DNA of 64,000 nucleotides, from NCBI GenBank assembly GCA_041402125.1, contig JAWKSY010000021.1:1-64000 (forward strand). The letters are read 5' to 3'. Positions 46,289 through 53,844 of this stretch are shown here, in pieces. Every line of letters starts with the position of its first letter. Positions within the stretch are counted from its first letter, which is position 1. The translations under genes were made by a program, and so were the position numbers. The DNA comes from JAWKSY01 sp041402125. Its GTDB lineage: Bacteria; Planctomycetota; GCA-002687715; DRQF01. The notes under the pieces are model-generated. The model was not told the origin of the DNA. It made no database searches and saw only the letters and a program-made list of their open reading frames with translations.

Positions 46289-46831
46289 TCAGCTGTTCGC
46301 GGACTTGCGGTAGATGCGGCGGACGGTGATGTAGTTGGGCTGCCACTCGTCGGTGCCCCAGGTGGCGGAGCGACGGCCGGCGTCGAACTCCTTGATCTGG
46401 AAGCCGGGGGCCGTGCTCTCGATGCGGTTGGCGAAGTCGGCGAGGGTGGAGAGGTTGAAGAACTTCTTGCGGTCGTCGAAGCCGATGCGCCAGGAGTCCT
46501 CGATGTAGGTGTTGCCCTTCCGATCCTTGGGGGTGTTGGGGATCGTGATGCCGTTGTCGGTGATCGGGATGCCGGCGCGGGCGGCCTGCTCGGCGAAGTG
46601 GACGCTCGCGCGATCGATCTGGACGATCTTGCCCTGGCTCACGACGCGGAGGTCGGCGCGCAGGTACTCGCGGTAGAGCTTGAGCTTCTTGGCCTTCTCG
46701 TGGGCGAGGTCGACCTTCTGGGAGGCCTCGCCGCGGTAGAGGTCGTTCGTGCGCCAGGCGTTGTAGGCCATGAAGCCGACGTTGCCGACGAGGAGGAGGA
46801 CGATGATCGCCTTGGTGGCGTCGAATCGCAT
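46289..46831 (-). CDS. PilO/GspM-like inner-membrane assembly protein
   Basis: 180 residues. One N-terminal membrane helix (KAIIVLLLVGNVGFMAYNAW, 7-26) after a short cytosolic tail, a coiled-coil segment (QKVDLAHEKAKKLKLYREYL) and a periplasmic alpha-beta domain. Small size, single anchor and position just after a PilM-PilN fusion (4-nt ATGA overlap) make a PilO/GspM role likely; sequence alone is not diagnostic. It would dimerise with the PilN part to form the alignment complex of a type IV pilus or type II secretion machine. Confidence 0.65.
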   Translation of the reverse strand: MRFDATKAIIVLLLVGNVGFMAYNAWRTNDLYRGEASQKVDLAHEKAKKLKLYREYLRADLRVVSQGKIVQIDRASVHFAEQAARAGIPITDNGITIPNTPKDRKGNTYIEDSWRIGFDDRKKFFNLSTLADFANRIESTAPGFQIKEFDAGRRSATWGTDEWQPNYITVRRIYRKSANS

Positions 46832-48717
46832 CAGAGTCTCTCCTTGCCGAAGCTGACGCGGATCTGGTTGTACTGGACGGCGTCGCCGTCGGGGTAGACG
46901 TCGCGCGTCGCCTCGTAGCCGTTGTCGACGAAGGACTCGAAGCGGGCCTCGGGGGGGAGCGCCTTCAGGTTCTCGTCGATCTTCGCGATGACGGAGAGGA
47001 AGGGCATGCCCTGGGGGCCGGACTTCATCGGCGAGATGTTCGGGAGGATGATCCCGAAGGTCACCTCGGTCGAGGTGGCGCGGAAGCTCGTGAGGGCGAA
47101 GTCGCGGATGCCCGTGTCCTCGATGGCCTTCAGGACGTACTCCGCCGTCTGGAGGGCGGACGCGTAGTCGGAAGGGTCGGGGAGGGGCTTGTCCGTGGCG
47201 CCGCCGCCGAGGCGACCGCGCGAGCGGCTCCCGGAGTTGCGCTTCTCGGTCAGGCCGTAGGCGATCCGGAGCTTGTTGCGCAGCTTCGAGAGCTCCTCGC
47301 CCATGTACTGGATGCGACGCACGCCGTCGTCGTACTGGCTCTGGCCGGCGTAGAGCGAGGCGAGACGCTTGGCGTCGTAGTCGGCCGGGTAGCGCTCGAG
47401 GTCGCTGGGGGAGGCCTTCTTGGCGTCGAAGACCTCGGCGAAGACGTTGGAGGCCTCGACGGCGACCTGCTTCGCGATCGCGTTGTCGGCCTTCTCGCGC
47501 TCCATGTTCATGAAGAACCAGAGGCCGTTGAGGACGATCAGGAAGAAGACCAGGCACATGAGCGGGATCTTCAGCCGATCGAAGCGCTTGGAGAAGACGA
47601 ACTCCTCCTGGCGGAAGTCCATCTCGAGCTGGTCCTCGCCGATGAACTTCAGCGCGAGGCCGGCCGCGATCGGGATCGAGGGGCCGTAGATCTCGGCCTC
47701 GGCCGAGCTGAACTTGTGGTCGAGCCAGTCGAGCGATTCGAGGCGCTTGACCGGAAGGCCCATGGTCTCGGCGAGCTCGCCCTTCAGGCGGGGGAGGTTC
47801 GCGCCGGGGCCGGCGAGGAAGACGGCGTCGACGGGGACGTCGAGCTTGGCCGGGTTGAGCGAACGGGTGATCTCGACCTTCAGGCGCTGGACGAAGTCGG
47901 TCTGGCGCTGGCGGACGATGTCGCGCTCGAGGTGGTCGGCGCTCTTCGAGGTCTCGGGGCCGAGGTCCTCGACGTCGCCGCGGTTGATGAAGAGGTCCTC
48001 GTCGAGATCGACGTCCTGGCTGAGGATCTCCTGCGTGCGCGTGCGCGCCTCGGCGCGATCGATGTCGAGGTCCTTGCTGACGCGCGAGAGGATCGAATCC
48101 GTGCCCATGCGCACCGAGCGGACGATGCGCAGATCACCCTCGCGCACGAGGGTGATGAGCGTGGAGGAGTAGCCGATCTCGCAGACGACGACGTTCTGGA
48201 GGGACGACGTCTCGGGGTAGGTGCGGACGAGGTTGAAGAGGCCGGCCGCGTCGACGTCGACCGAGAGCGGGTCGATGCCCTGGCTCTCGAGGGCGCGCAG
48301 GCACTCCTTGATCTTGTCCTTCTTGACCGCGATGACGAGGACCGTGCTGCGATTGCCGAGGTCGGCCACCTTGTGGAAGGCGATGACGACGTCGTCGATC
48401 TTGCAGGACTGGAGGTGCGGCTCCGCCTCGAACTTGATGACCTTGGCGATCTGATCCTCGTTGGTGAACGGGATCGTGATCTCGCGCAGGATGCAGTCCC
48501 GCGTCGCCAGGCCGAGGATGACGTGCTCGCGGGAGGCCTTCGCGGCCTTGAACGCCTCGCGGATCGCCTTGCCGATCTCGGCGCTGCGCTCCTCGCCCTC
48601 GCCGGCCGGGATCGCGGACTCGCCGTAACCCCGGACCTTGAACTTCTTGCCCGAGCCCTCGAGGTCGACGACGCGGACCGCCGACCCCGTGATCTGGACG
48701 CCGGTGGCTCTCGCCAT
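46831..48717 (-). CDS. pilM: PilM-PilN fusion (GspL-like) pilus/secretion platform protein
   Basis: 628 residues. An actin-like cytoplasmic PilM/GspL domain at about 1-370 (GVQITGSAVRVVDLEGSG, VVVCEIGYSSTLITLV phosphate loop near 178-192, FLAGPGANLPRLKGELAE adenine motif near 300-315). A single membrane helix follows (RLKIPLMCLVFFLIVLNGLW, 381-400), then a periplasmic PilN-like part with coiled coil and a ferredoxin-like tail (SALQTAEYVLKAIEDTGI, YNQIRVSF). In most pili PilM and PilN are separate; GspL joins them, so this could serve a type IV pilus or type II-like secreton. The stop overlaps the PilO-like start by 4 nt. GGAGGGGG precedes the ATG at a long spacing. Confidence 0.83.
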   Translation of the reverse strand: MARATGVQITGSAVRVVDLEGSGKKFKVRGYGESAIPAGEGEERSAEIGKAIREAFKAAKASREHVILGLATRDCILREITIPFTNEDQIAKVIKFEAEPHLQSCKIDDVVIAFHKVADLGNRSTVLVIAVKKDKIKECLRALESQGIDPLSVDVDAAGLFNLVRTYPETSSLQNVVVCEIGYSSTLITLVREGDLRIVRSVRMGTDSILSRVSKDLDIDRAEARTRTQEILSQDVDLDEDLFINRGDVEDLGPETSKSADHLERDIVRQRQTDFVQRLKVEITRSLNPAKLDVPVDAVFLAGPGANLPRLKGELAETMGLPVKRLESLDWLDHKFSSAEAEIYGPSIPIAAGLALKFIGEDQLEMDFRQEEFVFSKRFDRLKIPLMCLVFFLIVLNGLWFFMNMEREKADNAIAKQVAVEASNVFAEVFDAKKASPSDLERYPADYDAKRLASLYAGQSQYDDGVRRIQYMGEELSKLRNKLRIAYGLTEKRNSGSRSRGRLGGGATDKPLPDPSDYASALQTAEYVLKAIEDTGIRDFALTSFRATSTEVTFGIILPNISPMKSGPQGMPFLSVIAKIDENLKALPPEARFESFVDNGYEATRDVYPDGDAVQYNQIRVSFGKERL

Positions 48718-48884
48718 CTTGCCGTGTCCCCCTCCTTGCGCTCCCGGACCTCGGGAGCTCGTGGCACAAACATAACCGGTTGGCGGGGAATGGAGTAGTG
48801 CCGTTCCTCGCGGGTCCTTCGCCGTCCCGGATCCGGGGACGGCCGGGGCTCGCGGGCGCCGGGCCCGCGGACCCCGTCAGGGGC

Positions 48885-49445
48885 TCAGCGACCCGCCCGC
48901 TCGACCAGACCCTGGAGCCCGCTCTCGAGCTCCTCGGCCGCGCGCCGGATCCCCTCCTGGCGCTCGGCCTCGAGGCGCTCCCGCTCGAGGCGGAAGCGAT
49001 CGAGGAGGCGGTCGGCCTCGTCCCGCGGCAGATCCCGTTCCCGCACCGTCTGTCGGACCTTCTCGACCACATCCGTCTCGAAACTCGAGCTGGCGGCCGA
49101 GGTGCTCCGCTGACCGGCCCAGAAGCCGGCGCCGACGAGGAGGACCAGGCAGGCCGCGGCGGCGACGCCGCGGAAGAGGGTGGGGAAGGAGATCAGGCGT
49201 CCCTCCGGCGCGGGGGCCGGGGCGGCGGCGACGCGGGCCGCGATGCGCTCGGCCAGGCCCTCGGGCGGGCCGGGGCGCCGCTCGCGCTCGGCCGCGAAGA
49301 GGGCGGCGAGGGACCGGCTCTCCCGGTAGCGCGCCCCGAACTCCGGCCCCTCGGCCAGGAGCTGCTGCAGGCGCGCCTCGTCCTCGGCGCTGATCTCGCC
49401 GTCGATCTCGGCCTGGATCAGTCGATCGATCTCGTCGTGGCTCAT
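48885..49445 (-). CDS. Membrane-anchored anti-sigma-factor-like protein
   Basis: 186 residues. An N-terminal acidic helical domain (EIDRLIQAEIDGEISAEDEA, RLQQLLAEGPEFG) resembles the sigma-binding part of anti-sigma factors but lacks the HxxxCxxC zinc motif. One membrane helix (about 92-110, LFRGVAAAACLVLLVGAGFW). The periplasmic tail is a charged helix (VRERDLPRDEADRLLDRFRL). It lies 15 nt after the ECF sigma gene on the same strand, the classic position for its regulator: it would hold the sigma factor at the membrane until a signal releases it. Confidence 0.8.
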   Translation of the reverse strand: MSHDEIDRLIQAEIDGEISAEDEARLQQLLAEGPEFGARYRESRSLAALFAAERERRPGPPEGLAERIAARVAAAPAPAPEGRLISFPTLFRGVAAAACLVLLVGAGFWAGQRSTSAASSSFETDVVEKVRQTVRERDLPRDEADRLLDRFRLERERLEAERQEGIRRAAEELESGLQGLVERAGR

Positions 49446-49460
49446 CGTCGCTCCATCACC

Positions 49461-50072
49461 TCAGAAGAGGAGACCCTTCAGCTTGTCCTTGAGGCGCGCC
49501 CGGGCGCGGAAGAGTCGCGATTCGACCGTCCCCGGGGAGCAGGACCGCACCTCGGCGATCTCATCGTAGCTCAGACGCTCGTACTCCCGGAGGACGAGGA
49601 TGTCGCGGTACTTCTCGGGGAGCTCGGCCACGGCCGCCGCCAGGCGACCCTCGAGCTCGTTCTCCCGCAGTCCCGCGTCCGGGGCATCGCCCGGCGCCTC
49701 GACCTCGAAGAGCGTGAAGTCCTCGGTCTCGATGGAGCGATCGGTCCGCTTCTTCTTGAGCCAGTCCGTCGCCGTGTTGAAGGCGATCCGGTAGACCCAG
49801 GTGAAGAAGCGGGACTTGCCTTCGAAGAGGTCGAGCTTGGTGTGCACCTTGAAGAAGACGTCCTGCACGACGTCCTCGCAGGCGTCCCGGTCGCGGATCA
49901 TGCCCGTGACGAGACTCCACACCTTCGGCGTGTAGCGGCGGACGAGCTCCTCGAAGGCGCGCTCGTCCCCGGCCCGGGTCCGGGTGACGAGGATCGCGTC
50001 GTCGAGCTCCGCGGTCCCATCCGTCACGGCCGTCCTCGCGCAGTTCTTGTCGAGCAGTTGCACCGCCACCAC
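49461..50072 (-). CDS. ECF-family RNA polymerase sigma factor
   Basis: 203 residues. Region 2: AFEELVRRYTPKVWSLVTGM, then CEDVVQDVFFKVHTKL and FTWVYRIAFNTATDWLKKKR. Region 4: LPEKYRDILVLREYERLSYD followed by EIAEVRSCSPGTVESRLFRA. It directs RNA polymerase to stress or envelope promoters. Start choice is loose: GTG codons at 50072, 50069 and 50063 lie 2, 5 and 11 nt after GGGAGG; 50069 has the best spacing. The anti-sigma gene follows after 15 nt. The operon sits between ribBA and the pilus genes. Confidence 0.9.
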   Translation of the reverse strand: MVAVQLLDKNCARTAVTDGTAELDDAILVTRTRAGDERAFEELVRRYTPKVWSLVTGMIRDRDACEDVVQDVFFKVHTKLDLFEGKSRFFTWVYRIAFNTATDWLKKKRTDRSIETEDFTLFEVEAPGDAPDAGLRENELEGRLAAAVAELPEKYRDILVLREYERLSYDEIAEVRSCSPGTVESRLFRARARLKDKLKGLLF

Positions 50073-50271
50073 GACCTCCCGTCGGTTTCCCGGCGCCGTC
50101 CCGCGAGCGGGGCGACCGGGGCTCCATCGGGAGAATGGACGAGGCGGATGGCGGGGTCTTCCGCGTTTCCGAAAATGGGCCGACGACTCGAAGTCCCGTT
50201 CCGGACTGGATTTCCGGTCTCGGGCCCGAGGCGGAGGGCGGCGCCGGGGGAGGAATCCCCGGCGGCCGGGC

Positions 50272-51504
50272 TCAGCCGATGTCCTCGAAGAGGTGGCCGA
50301 GCTTGGCCTTCTTCGTCTCGAGATAGCGGCGATTCTCGTCGTTCGGGGCGATCTCGATGGGCTCGCGGTCGACGATCTCGAGGCCGTAGCCCGAGAGCGC
50401 GGCCCGTTTCACCGGGTTGTTGGTGAGGAGCCGGAGGCGGCGGACGCCGAGGTCGTAGAGGATCTGGGCGCCGGTGCCGTAGTTGCGCTGGTCGGGCTTG
50501 AAGCCCAGGTGGGTGTTGGCCTCGACGGTGTCGAGCCCGGCGTCCTGGAGGTTGTAGGCCTTCAGCTTCGCCTCGAGGCCGATGCCGCGTCCCTCCTGGC
50601 GCATGTAGAGGAGGAAGCCGCGCTCCTCCTGGGCGATGCGGCGGAGGGCGACGTCGAGCTGGTCGCCGCAGTCGCAGCGGAGGCTCGAGAAGGCGTCGCC
50701 GGTGAGGCACTCCGAGTGGACGCGGCCGAGGACCGGCTCGTCGATCGGGGCGCCGGGGCCGTCGTCCGGGACCTCGATGCCGCGGGTCAGCGCGATGTGC
50801 GGGAGCGGATCGAAGGGCGACTGGTAGAGGTGGGCGCGGAACTCGCCGTACTTCGTGGGGAGGCGGGTCGAGGCGACGCGCTCCACGAACTTCTCGGTCT
50901 TCCGGCGGTAGTCGATCAGATCGGCGATCGACCCCATCTTCAGGTCGTGCTTCTTGATGTACTTCGTGAGATCGGGGAGGCGGGACATCGACCCGTCCTC
51001 GTTCATGATCTCGATGATGATCGCCGCCTCGGTGGCGCCGCAGAGGCGGGCGAGGTCGACGCTGCCCTCCGTCTGGCCGGGGCGGACGAGCACGCCGCCG
51101 CGACGCGCGCGCAGCGGATGGATGTGGCCCGGGCGCGTCAGATCGAGGGGGCCCGACTTCGGGTCGATCGCGACCTTGATCGTCGTCCAGCGGTCGCGGC
51201 TCGAGACGCCGGTGGTGACGCCCTCGGCCGCGTCGATCGACTCGGTGAAGGCGGTACCGAACTTGCTGTGGGCGGCGCCCTGGGACTGGAGCTTGAGGTC
51301 GAGCCGGTCGCAGATCTCGGAGGACAGCGAGAGGCAGAGGATGCCGCGCGCCTCCTTCACCATGAAGTTGATCTGCTCGGGCGTGATCGTGTCGGCGAGG
51401 GCGACGAGATCGCCCTCGTTCTCGCGATCCTCGTCGTCGGTCAGGACGACCATGCGCCCGGCCTTGAGCTCCTCGATGATCTCGGGAATGGGGCTGAAAG
51501 GCAT
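50272..51504 (-). CDS. ribBA: Bifunctional riboflavin biosynthesis protein RibBA
   Basis: 410 residues. The N-terminal DHBP synthase domain (about 1-205) has TDDEDRENEGDLVALAD (acidic metal site) and DLTRPGHIHPLRARRGGVLV. The C-terminal GTP cyclohydrolase II domain has the zinc site RVHSECLTGDAFSSLRCDCG, then YMRQEGRGIGLEAKLKAYNL and GFKPDQRNYGTGAQILYDLG. Together they form the two committed precursors of riboflavin from GTP and ribulose-5-phosphate. Both active sites look complete. No FMN riboswitch was recognised in the 156-bp divergent spacer to rsgA (51505-51660). No other rib gene is nearby. Confidence 0.96.
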   Translation of the reverse strand: MPFSPIPEIIEELKAGRMVVLTDDEDRENEGDLVALADTITPEQINFMVKEARGILCLSLSSEICDRLDLKLQSQGAAHSKFGTAFTESIDAAEGVTTGVSSRDRWTTIKVAIDPKSGPLDLTRPGHIHPLRARRGGVLVRPGQTEGSVDLARLCGATEAAIIIEIMNEDGSMSRLPDLTKYIKKHDLKMGSIADLIDYRRKTEKFVERVASTRLPTKYGEFRAHLYQSPFDPLPHIALTRGIEVPDDGPGAPIDEPVLGRVHSECLTGDAFSSLRCDCGDQLDVALRRIAQEERGFLLYMRQEGRGIGLEAKLKAYNLQDAGLDTVEANTHLGFKPDQRNYGTGAQILYDLGVRRLRLLTNNPVKRAALSGYGLEIVDREPIEIAPNDENRRYLETKKAKLGHLFEDIG

Positions 51505-51660
51505 CCTGCGCTCCGCATCCGGGGTTCGTCCCGGACTGTAGCACGCGGTCCGCGCCCGCCAAGCGAGGCCGGCCCCGGGGGCCGGCGGGCCCCGGCGACG
51601 AATCCCCGAGCCCCGCGCCGGGCGTCTTGGGACCGCGCGGGGAAGCGCCATACTGGGGCC

Positions 51661-52614
51661 ATGAAGAAGGGCCGCGGAAAGTCGGAACGCCGGGAGGTCG
51701 AGGGGGGCGAGGAGGGACTCGTCGTCCGGGTCGACTCCCGGCTCTGCCACGTCCTCATCGGCGAGGAGCGCCGCAAGTGCCGAGTGCGCGGGGTCCTCTT
51801 CCGCGACGAGGACGCCTTCACCAAGCCCGTGGCGGTGGGCGACCGGGTTCGGGTGCAGCGGCAGAAGTCGCCGCCCGACATCGTCGTCGAGGTCCTGCCC
51901 CGGCGGAGCCGGCTCTCGCGTCCCAGCTACGGCCGGCGGCGCGAGCAGGTCATCGCGGCGAATCTCGACCGCGCCATCCTCGTGCAGTCCGTGGCAGCGC
52001 CCGCCCTGAACCTCCGGCTGCTCGACCGCATGCTGGTCTCGCCCGAGCGGGGCGAGTTCGGGGCGGTGATCGTCCTCAACAAGGTCGACCTCCTCGACGA
52101 TCGCTCGCTGCTCGCGCCGGTGCGCGAGCTCTACGCGAAGCTCGGCTACGACGTGCTCGAGACGAGCACGATCACGGGCGAGGGGATCGAGGCGCTCCGC
52201 ACGCTGCTCCACGAGGGCATCAGCGTCTTCGCGGGGATGTCCGGCGTCGGGAAGTCGGCGCTCCTCACCGCCGTCCAGCCCGATCTCGCGCTGACCTCGC
52301 GCGCGGTGTCGGATCTCACCGGCAAGGGCAAGCACACGACGACACACGTCGCCCTGCTCGAGCTCGAAGGCGGGGGCTGGGTCGTCGACACGCCCGGCGT
52401 GCGCGAGTTCGGCGTGGCCGGGCTCGAGGCCTGGGAGGTCGGCGCCTGCTTCCGCGAGTTCCGGGAGTTCCTGGGCGCGTGCCGCTTCCGCACCTGCACG
52501 CACACCCACGAGGGGAGCTGCGCGGTGAAGCAGGCGGTCGAGGACGGCGCGATCCACGAGCTCCGCTACGACTCCTACCTGCGGATCGTCGAGTCGCTCG
52601 ACCAGCCCTACTGA
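51661..52614 (+). CDS. rsgA: Ribosome small-subunit GTPase RsgA
   Basis: 317 residues. Circularly permuted GTPase: G4 VLNKVDLL (140-143) comes before G1 AGMSGVGKSALL (192-199) and G3 VVDTPGVREFG (243-246). An N-terminal OB fold and a C-terminal zinc finger with Cys274, Cys279, His281 and Cys287 (ACRFRTCTHTHEGSC) complete the family. It assists late maturation of the 30S subunit. The basic N-terminal tail (MKKGRGKSERREVE) is slightly longer than usual. It converges with the DUF2752 gene. Confidence 0.95.
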   Translation: MKKGRGKSERREVEGGEEGLVVRVDSRLCHVLIGEERRKCRVRGVLFRDEDAFTKPVAVGDRVRVQRQKSPPDIVVEVLPRRSRLSRPSYGRRREQVIAANLDRAILVQSVAAPALNLRLLDRMLVSPERGEFGAVIVLNKVDLLDDRSLLAPVRELYAKLGYDVLETSTITGEGIEALRTLLHEGISVFAGMSGVGKSALLTAVQPDLALTSRAVSDLTGKGKHTTTHVALLELEGGGWVVDTPGVREFGVAGLEAWEVGACFREFREFLGACRFRTCTHTHEGSCAVKQAVEDGAIHELRYDSYLRIVESLDQPY

Positions 52615-52633
52615 TCGCCGAGCCGCGCGACGG

Positions 52634-53062
52634 TCAGCCGGCGTGCCGCGAGATCTCGTAGGCCCAGCTCGCGGCGAGGATCGCGGCGCCGCCGACGAGG
52701 ATCCAGCCCAGCCGCGGCGCGTCGAAGATCCGCGAGGCGCGGCGATGGGTGAGCCGGGCGTGCGCGAGATAGAGCGGCGTCGCCATCGCGACGAGGCACA
52801 GGAGGAAGCCGGCCGGGTTGGCGCGGAAGGCGGCCCCGAAGCGCAGGCGCACCGTGTTCGAAAACGCCGTCGTCATCCCGCAGGAGGGGCAGGGGCGTCC
52901 CGTGTCCTGGAGATAGCCGCAGGGCTGGAGGCCGAGCTGCTCGTGGGTGCCGAAGCCGCGGGAGTCGGGCTCGATCCGCACCGCGAGGCCGAGGACGACG
53001 GCGACCGCGATCACGATCGTGAGCTGGAAGAGGGCGGTCGGGAGGCCGCGCGGGATCATCAT
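52634..53062 (-). CDS. DUF2752 membrane protein
   Basis: 142 residues with about three membrane helices (ALFQLTIVIAVAVVLGLAV, FLLCLVAMATPLYLAHARL, GWILVGGAAILAASWAYEI). The DUF2752 signature PCPSCGMTTAF (Cys-Pro-x-Cys-Gly) follows QPCGYLQDTGR in the first loop. The function is unknown; the paired cysteines suggest metal or thiol chemistry near the membrane. The ATG at 53060-53062 overlaps the upstream stop (ATGA), making it the last gene of a three-gene operon. Confidence 0.85.
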   Translation of the reverse strand: MMIPRGLPTALFQLTIVIAVAVVLGLAVRIEPDSRGFGTHEQLGLQPCGYLQDTGRPCPSCGMTTAFSNTVRLRFGAAFRANPAGFLLCLVAMATPLYLAHARLTHRRASRIFDAPRLGWILVGGAAILAASWAYEISRHAG

Positions 53063-53844
53063 CGCTCGCGACGGGCGTCGTACTCGAGGAGGCGGGGGCG
53101 GGCGAGGACGCCGTAGATCTCGCGCTCCTCCCGCCAGTGACCGTCGAGAGGCAGGTGCTTCACGGCGGCCTCGAGTTCCCGCGGGAGTTCGAGACGCCGC
53201 ACGCCGACGCTCGCGTCGCCGACGATCGTTGCGAGGTTCATGCCGCGCACGGGCCAGTCGGGGCAACCCGGCGCCCAGGCCCGGTCGATGCGCACCTCGA
53301 GGTCGATCGCGTAGGGGGTGGTCGCCTTGCGCTCGGCGTGCTCGAGCGCCCGGGAGACGAGGAGGCGCAGCCCCTCGCCGGGCGCCCGGAAGCTCCGGGT
53401 GACCTCGTCCTTGCCGCGGAGCGTGACGCGGTGGTCGCCGGCGTCCGTCTCCGAGGCCGCGAGGAGTCCCATGAGGAGGCCCTCGAGCGATTCGCGGTCG
53501 AGCCGCGAGCGCTCGAAGCGCAGGTCCTCGCCGTCCCACTGCAGTCGGGTGATGCCGACGAGAGCGCCGGTGAAGCGCGCCACCGCGGAGTCGTCCCTGA
53601 TCTCCTTCGCGGCCGCGTGGGGGGGGATCTCGCGGTCGATCGCGATCACGGGCTCGCGGCCGAGCCGGTCGTAGGGGAAGGGGGCGAAGATCTCACCTTC
53701 GCGCGCGGTCTTCGCGGGCTGGTCGAGGACCTTGCGGCGCGGATCCTCGGTCTCGCGGAAGGAGTGGACGATCCAGGCGCCGAGGCCGAGGAGCGCGAGG
53801 ACGAAGACGGCGAAGATGATGGAGGTGCGACCCCGCTCCCTCAT
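53059..53844 (-). CDS. Membrane-anchored protein of unknown function
   Basis: 261 residues. One N-terminal membrane helix (TSIIFAVFVLALLGLGAWIV, 8-27) then an extracytoplasmic domain (LVGITRLQWDGEDLRFERSR, YAIDLEVRIDRAWAPGCPDW) of mixed alpha-beta character with no recognised family. It overlaps both neighbours by 4 nt, so it is made with the large repeat protein and the DUF2752 protein. The order suggests a surface or envelope complex, but no role can be assigned. Confidence 0.7.
   Translation of the reverse strand: MRERGRTSIIFAVFVLALLGLGAWIVHSFRETEDPRRKVLDQPAKTAREGEIFAPFPYDRLGREPVIAIDREIPPHAAAKEIRDDSAVARFTGALVGITRLQWDGEDLRFERSRLDRESLEGLLMGLLAASETDAGDHRVTLRGKDEVTRSFRAPGEGLRLLVSRALEHAERKATTPYAIDLEVRIDRAWAPGCPDWPVRGMNLATIVGDASVGVRRLELPRELEAAVKHLPLDGHWREEREIYGVLARPRLLEYDARRER

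Noticed and set aside
47716..48798. 360-codon plus-strand frame opposite PilM
   Set aside because: Shadow of the PilM-PilN gene with no recognisable domain.
51505..51660. FMN riboswitch upstream of ribBA
   Set aside because: Conserved RFN sequence blocks were not visible in the spacer.
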